Program-made: the position numbers and the translations under genes
The notes under the pieces: generated by a model
Database searches by the model: none
What the model was told of the DNA's origin: nothing
What the model saw: the letters and a program-made list of their open reading frames with translations, nothing else
Part shown: one piece after another, positions 59,049 to 64,000 of the stretch
How the letters are laid out: the number at the start of each line of letters is the position of its first letter
Numbering within the stretch: the first letter of the stretch is position 1
Origin: Paragorgia papillata
Lineage: Eukaryota; Cnidaria; Anthozoa; Scleralcyonacea; Coralliidae
Direction of reading: 5' to 3'
Length of the DNA: 64,000 nt
Assembly (NCBI GenBank): GCA_035771165.1
Contig: JAWNZC010000316.1
Location: 62,001-126,000 of the forward strand

Positions 59049-61202
59049 CTAAAATTAAAAAAATTAAATGAAGTAAAATTAGTGGCACAGTGGTAGCCTT
59101 TCACATCGGCAACCCGGGGTCGATTCCTGCTCACTAGTTATCAGTTTAAAAAAGCCGCATATGCAAAGAGTGCTTCCAGATTGACTCTATGAAACATCGC
59201 AGATATTTTTTGTGTACTCTGGTTTCTTGGACAAATGAAGGATGATGGCTCTTACCTGCCCTTACTGAACCTCTACGGAGAACTGTTTAGATATAACAGA
59301 TATTAAAGTTATCTAGTATAAATAAAGTTAGTTTAGTTTACTCCAGTTTCCTACTGTAGTAAAACTGGACCAAGAGCAATGGCCCTTACTGGACCTCTAA
59401 GAAGAACAGTTTAGTTATGACTAATAAGGTAATCCAGTACAAATAGAATTTGTTTATAGCAGTAAGACATGCAGGCAAGGAGAAAAACTCTGGTAGGAAA
59501 CGGTACGAACCTCAATTTCATGTAATCCAGTACAAATCTCAGAGGCTAATCTGATACAGGTTTAACCAATCATATCACCCTGTTTGAGGATTACCCAATC
59601 AGAGATGGTGAACACGTTCTGTTCAGCTAGAATTCTATTGGAGCGGTTTGATCACGGCAATCATCGTACCGCTTCCTACCAGTTTTTTCCTCCTCTCCTG
59701 TCTCACCGCTATAATTAACTACGAGAGAGAAAACCTCTGGGATCATCAGGGTAAATTGGGGGGTGGCCTTTGTTAATATAGATTCGTCATGGCCTCAAGA
59801 AGAAGTTACCGAAAAAATGAATAATAAGTGAAAATGTAGCAGAAAAATGCTACATTGAAACTTAGTTCAGCTCTGTAACTTATAGCTATACAACTTTTTA
59901 TATTATTTTAATAGTTTATATTTGAACAAGATGTAAGTAGTGAAGAAGAATCTTTGTTTAGTTTTTCACAAGATTATATTTGACAGTGGCCACTAGTAAA
60001 AGCAGAGCATGAGCTACGATTAATAATCTTAATTGAGCTATTCCACTAGCCCGCATCAGAGACGCTCGTGGTTGCAAAAATGTACGTGTACACAGGCTAT
60101 GACGTAGGCTTTCATTTACCCCACCCCTCTGCAAAAATCATATTTTATTTTATCACAGAATAGTAAACCATTTACATTTTATTTACCCACTCGGTTACTT
60201 TTTGTTAAGGTTCCTTTTTTTAATAAATAGAGGTCTCTCTTAGTTATAGCATCAATTTCTTCAATTCAAACTTAACATTTTAAAATTATTCTGCACACGT
60301 TAATAAAGTTCGACGGTCAAACGGTATTTCTTTCTCAGTAAAACATAGCTAAAACAAACAATAATCACAGAGGCTAATATAAGGGTGACTAACTTGTTTA
60401 ATATAATTTTAGTGTTGAACCTCAAAGAGAAATTTATCAGGACAGAAAAAACATAGTTAAATTCCTAGGTAGAACTATAATGCAAAGTTTCACTCCAAAG
60501 TTTGGAACTATTAAAATCTATATTATTTGACAAGATTCTTGCTGTTTTTACTGAGTTACTAAAAGGGTTTTGAAGTTAAAAACAAATTTGCTACCCTTAA
60601 ATTTTTCTTGGGCTCTGCTTTTATATTTGTCACTGCAAACACTGCGAATTCTGTTTGTCTTTTTCCTAAGGCGTTTGTTTTATCCTGGTGTTCTCGTTCG
60701 GTTTCTTCGTTTTTGTTGACAAAAAAAAAGGCAATCAGTTCTCTTCAAGATGTAAAAGGTTGCTTGTTTTCATTTTCTCTTCATTGCTTTTTCTTGAGTA
60801 AAGTAAAATATACCAGTGTTCTGTGCCAGCTAGTGCACGAGTTTTTGCCAGCTTTAAACAGATACAGGAAAAAACATCGTTTTGATTTTTCCAGTCACAT
60901 TTGTCGGCATCTTTTCCGGTTTTTATCGCAAATTATTTTTGCTTCAGTTTCAATGGTTTTTAGTCGTGCTGCTTCATCCCGCTGCAACATCTTTCCTTAG
61001 CTTTATTTCTTCGGTCTTTTTCGATAGTATTTGTTGTGTACATTTTAAACGTTGAAACGATTTCGTAATCCAACTGAACTTATATGTCTGTTATGATTTG
61101 CTTACGTCAATTTTAATAATCTAAATAATTTAAGAGGCTAGTTACCAATACCCTGCTGTGTAAACCGGGCAAGTGTGCGCGATTTGATGTATATATATGT
61201 AT
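59049..61202. other. Module C intron between MAM exons 2 and 3, distal part
   Basis: Collinear with 1,515-3,978 at its left (A-like to at least 60,661) and with 12,990-13,225 at its right (B1-like from 60,995). Contains the 130-codon open stretch at 60,608-61,000. No gene. Confidence 0.55.
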
Positions 61203-61905
61203 ATTAAAGAAATAGAAAACATTTTCTGTGTTTCTATAGAAACACGAGTGGAATTACAGTGGGAACACGAGCACGCAGGGCGAGTGTTTCCACACTATTT
61301 CGAGTTCTTCCAAACTTCCACAAGTGTTTCTATAACTCTATAGGAACACGGGGAAAATGTTTTCTATATCCTTTATAAAATAACTCGTCAAAATAGATTA
61401 AACGTTAAAATTAATCCAAATAAAAGGCGTAAATTCTCATTACCCTCCATGGATGGCGTATTGGATTGCGTTTGATGGCGTATAATAGTGTTTCTGTACA
61501 AATTTTAATTAGAACGATGGCGTATTGGATGGCGTAATCCATCCATGTTTCCCATAGAGTTATAGAAACACGGCTTTTAACCATTCATCCAAAACTCATT
61601 AATAATTCATGAAGAAAACACAAAGGAAATCAGTACCGTGTCGGTGTTTCGATATCGGGGGAAGAAGTTACATAAATTAAGCAAACTTTCATCTTGATTT
61701 TCTCTTAAAATACTGATTTGTTTTAGATGCTATATCAAACACTCGGAGGAGTGTTTCATCAGGATATCCAAACACCTCGAAGTTTGTTCAAAAACCTCGG
61801 CTTCGCCTCGGTTTTCAACAAACGTCTCGGTGTTTGGATATCCTGATGAAACACGCCTCCTCGTGTTTGATATATTACATCGCTTGCTTGTTCAAAATGT
61901 TATTT

Positions 61906-61953
<48 letters not shown>

Positions 61954-62034
61954 CAAATATGTTACGTTTGTAGTAGATTGAAGAGTGTTCAATACCAGAA
62001 GTTTGGTAGAGCGAAATAACAGTTTGAATCCTAA

Positions 62035-62279
62035 AATGTAGTCGTTGCTACTCTGAGTTTCGCGCCTCACGTCTTGAGACAATCTTTAGGAACTGTATGT
62101 GATTGACTCAGTTCGTTGCGTGATGACGCTAACGTCATACAATATTAATAACATAATGTTATATTATAACATGATGTTAGCGTCATCACACAACGAACAG
62201 AGGCAATCACATACATGCAGTTGCCTGAAAATCGTCTCAAGACGCGAGGCGTGAAACTCAGAGTAGCAACGACTACATT
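62035..62279. mobile_element. Foldback element with hammerhead-like arms, copy C
   Basis: Plus-strand arm as well kept as in B1: GTTGC at 62,220-62,224, CTGAAAA at 62,225-62,231, CGTCTC/GAGGCG, GAAACTCAGAGTA ending at 62,265, GCAAC at 62,266-62,270. Confidence 0.6.
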
Positions 62280-62281
62280 CA

Positions 62282-62319
<38 letters not shown>

Positions 62320-62324
62320 GAACT

Positions 62325-62378
62325 AAAATGTTTTTATTTACTCGAGTTTCACGCACTAGGCGATCATCAGACTAAAAG
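62325..62378 (-). other. TA-adjacent hammerhead-like motif, copy C
   Basis: Same core as in B1 (CTGATGA, CGC/GCG, GAAAC, ACTCGAGTA), next to a (TA)n run. Confidence 0.4.
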
Positions 62379-63144
62379 GTGATTAAAATCTAAGGAGGTT
62401 TCATATTACAGGCGTAAAATTTATTCTCATGATGGCACTTAGCTAAGAATTCGGACTTTTATTTAAAATAGAAGACTTATCTGAATTAATTTTAAATGCA
62501 ATTTTTTTCTGCTAAGCACAAGTTGCAGTGCTTTGCTCCAGCTTTATACGCACTAACGCGCTTAATGATTGACCAATTAATTGGTAGATATTACGCCACA
62601 CAATACGCCATCATTCTAATTAAATTTTGTACAGAAAACACCATTATACGCCATCCACGTTATCAAACGCCATACAATTCGGCATCCATGGACAGTAATG
62701 AGAATTTACGCTTTTTATTTGCGTTAATATTTTAACGTTTAATTTATTTTTGACGGGTTATTTTATAAAGGAATTATAAAATAACAGGTGTCCTATACGC
62801 ACGCTCTGATTGGACGAGTACAGAGACACGTTTTCCCGTGTTCCTGTCGAGTTATAGAAATACTTGTGGAAGTTTGGAAGAACTCGTATTGAAACAACGG
62901 AAAATGTTTTCTATTCCTTAAATACAAACATTTTCAAAGAATATCCTTCCTACTCGAGTGTAATTTTGCGGGTAATTTGCGTGTAAGTGGACTTCACGCG
63001 TGTCGAGATTACACCCTTCCCGGGTGCCGGGCCTTCGGCCTTCCACCCGGGCTCGGGGATTAATATCTCGTAGTAAGAAGAGATAGCAAGTGAGAATATA
63101 TAATAGAGTACTAAACTGACCGGGCATCAAAACATAATGCTTAC

Positions 63145-63404
63145 TTCAAAATCCACTTCCAAAGTAACTGGAACTGATGCGAATTTCCATGAATTTCCTT
63201 TTTCTCCAAATAATGACCAAACATTAACTAAATTCACTGAACCAATCCCTCTTAAATAAACATTAAGGGAACCAATACTGCTTCCATACATGTGATAGTA
63301 GAAACTTAAACAACGTGTTTGATTTCTGGAAATTGTAGGAGAAACAAGCCAGGCTTTGTCACCTCTTGTTCTTGGCGAGGAGACTTCAATGTACATGTAA
63401 TAAC
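63145..63404 (-). CDS. MAM domain exon 2, module C
   Basis: 260 nt, phase 1 in and 0 out, identical translation to the four other copies. Its exon 1 would lie beyond the right edge. The surrounding intron is B-type (tttatcatcac near 63,435; seven-copy minisatellite). Confidence 0.93.
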
Positions 63405-63615
63405 CTAAAAAATAATTATTTACTTTTTTAATTTTATCATCACAACAATATTTGTTTTGTTTATGTACATGCATACAGCTTGAATAAACTTTAGGGCCGA
63501 TCACATGAGGCGAGTTGGCAGTTATAACCAGGCTGATTCGTCTGATTAAGATCGTACTGTGGAATTTATTCAAATCTTGTTTTGCAGCCAGAGAAAGAAG
63601 TCGTGACACGACCTT

Positions 63616-63770
63616 GTCTGTAAGCTAGGACAACCCAGCCTGTAAACTAGGACAGTCCAACCTGTAAGCTAGGACAGTCCAGCCTGTAAGCTAGGACAGC
63701 CCAGCCCTGTAAGCTAGGACAGTCCAGCCTGTAAGCTAGAACAGCCCAGCATGTAAGATAGGACGGTCCT
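63616..63770. repeat. 22-bp intronic minisatellite, 7 copies (C)
   Basis: Same as B1 and B2. Confidence 0.9.
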
Positions 63771-64000
63771 GGCTCATGTACGTATATCCTTAGGCAAAGT
63801 TAACTGCAGATCTAGTAAGCTAGCGATCTTTTCCTTTAACGCCTTGGCGCCCGAGAACTCTCCCCTGGACGAGTAAAATCGTCTGGCGTTAATAGCCAGA
63901 GTAAAATAATAAAAGTCGACAGTGAAAGAGTTAAAGACCTTAAGAATTCATTACAAATGTTAAGTTCTGGCTTGTACAATACACGATGATGTATACGAGG

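Larger units (their letters stand above)
61203..62923. mobile_element. Long inverted-repeat element, copy C
   Basis: B1-like version with the gagtggaattacag deletion form and the long inner palindrome at about 61,734-61,880. A (TA)n run follows the palindrome at about 61,911-61,951. Confidence 0.6.
1386..64000 (-). repeat. Tandem array of a 26-31.5 kb MAM/EGF gene unit
   Basis: The bases just before exon 3 (tttaacaaacagttacctgg) recur at about 1,387, 10,925, 32,914, 42,544 and 58,921. Exon order, intron insertions and minisatellites recur with them, giving a unit A (about 9.6 kb) plus B (22.0 kb in copy 1, 16.4 kb in copy 2). The copies differ at scattered single bases and small indels. Copy 1 is 1,386-32,913, copy 2 is 32,914-58,920, and copy 3 is cut by the window edge. 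True tandem duplication is the simplest reading. Joined haplotypes in the assembly are a real alternative. Confidence 0.85.

Noticed and set aside
1..64000. tRNA or rRNA genes
   Set aside because: No cloverleaf with A and B boxes, and no conserved rRNA core, was noticed by eye; a covariance scan was not possible.

Overview
The window is eukaryotic, AT-rich, intron- and transposon-laden animal DNA. MAM and EGF-like exons, RTE-type and CR1/L2-like LINEs, many short snap-back elements and a hammerhead-ribozyme retrozyme together suggest a cnidarian, probably an anthozoan (coral or sea anemone). That placement is inference; no species can be named.

The only recognisable host gene is on the minus strand and reads from high to low coordinates. 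It is a tandem array of extracellular MAM domains with EGF-like exons between some of them. Each MAM domain is split over three exons of about 141-153, 260 and 112 nt, with boundary phases 1-1, 1-0 and 0-1, so a whole module is phase symmetric. Sixteen exons are visible. In transcription order they are: MAM C (exons 2 and 3; exon 1 lies beyond the right edge), EGF-2 (damaged), MAM B2, MAM A2, EGF-1, MAM B1 (exon 3 frameshifted) and MAM A1.

At the DNA level the window is two and a fraction copies of one large unit: copy 1 about 1,386-32,913, copy 2 about 32,914-58,920, copy 3 from 58,921 to the end. Each unit holds an A module (MAM, no EGF, CR1/L2-like LINE in the intron) and a B module (MAM plus EGF, then an RTE-like LINE, then a 22-bp minisatellite). 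Most of the 5.5-kb length difference between copies 1 and 2 is minisatellite (about 8.0 kb against 2.1 kb). Copy 3 begins A-like and becomes B-like near 60.7-61.0 kb. Positions 1-1,385 are not part of the array.

The introns carry a layered set of mobile elements: a hAT-like MITE nested in a LINE, with an empty site still present in the paralogous intron; five copies of a long inverted-repeat element with palindromes inside it; near-perfect snap-backs; and a short tandem intronic minisatellite. The most interesting item is at 44,825-45,236: 1.5 copies of a 276-nt repeat carrying two complete type I hammerhead ribozymes, which fits a metazoan retrozyme and occurs in only one of five paralogous introns. 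Two further repeat families in every module copy carry hammerhead-like cores.

Caveats: the A1-B1 and A2-B2 blocks differ at about the level expected of two haplotypes in a heterozygous marine invertebrate, so part of the tandem structure could be an assembly artefact. Several frameshifts fall in homopolymers and could be sequencing error.
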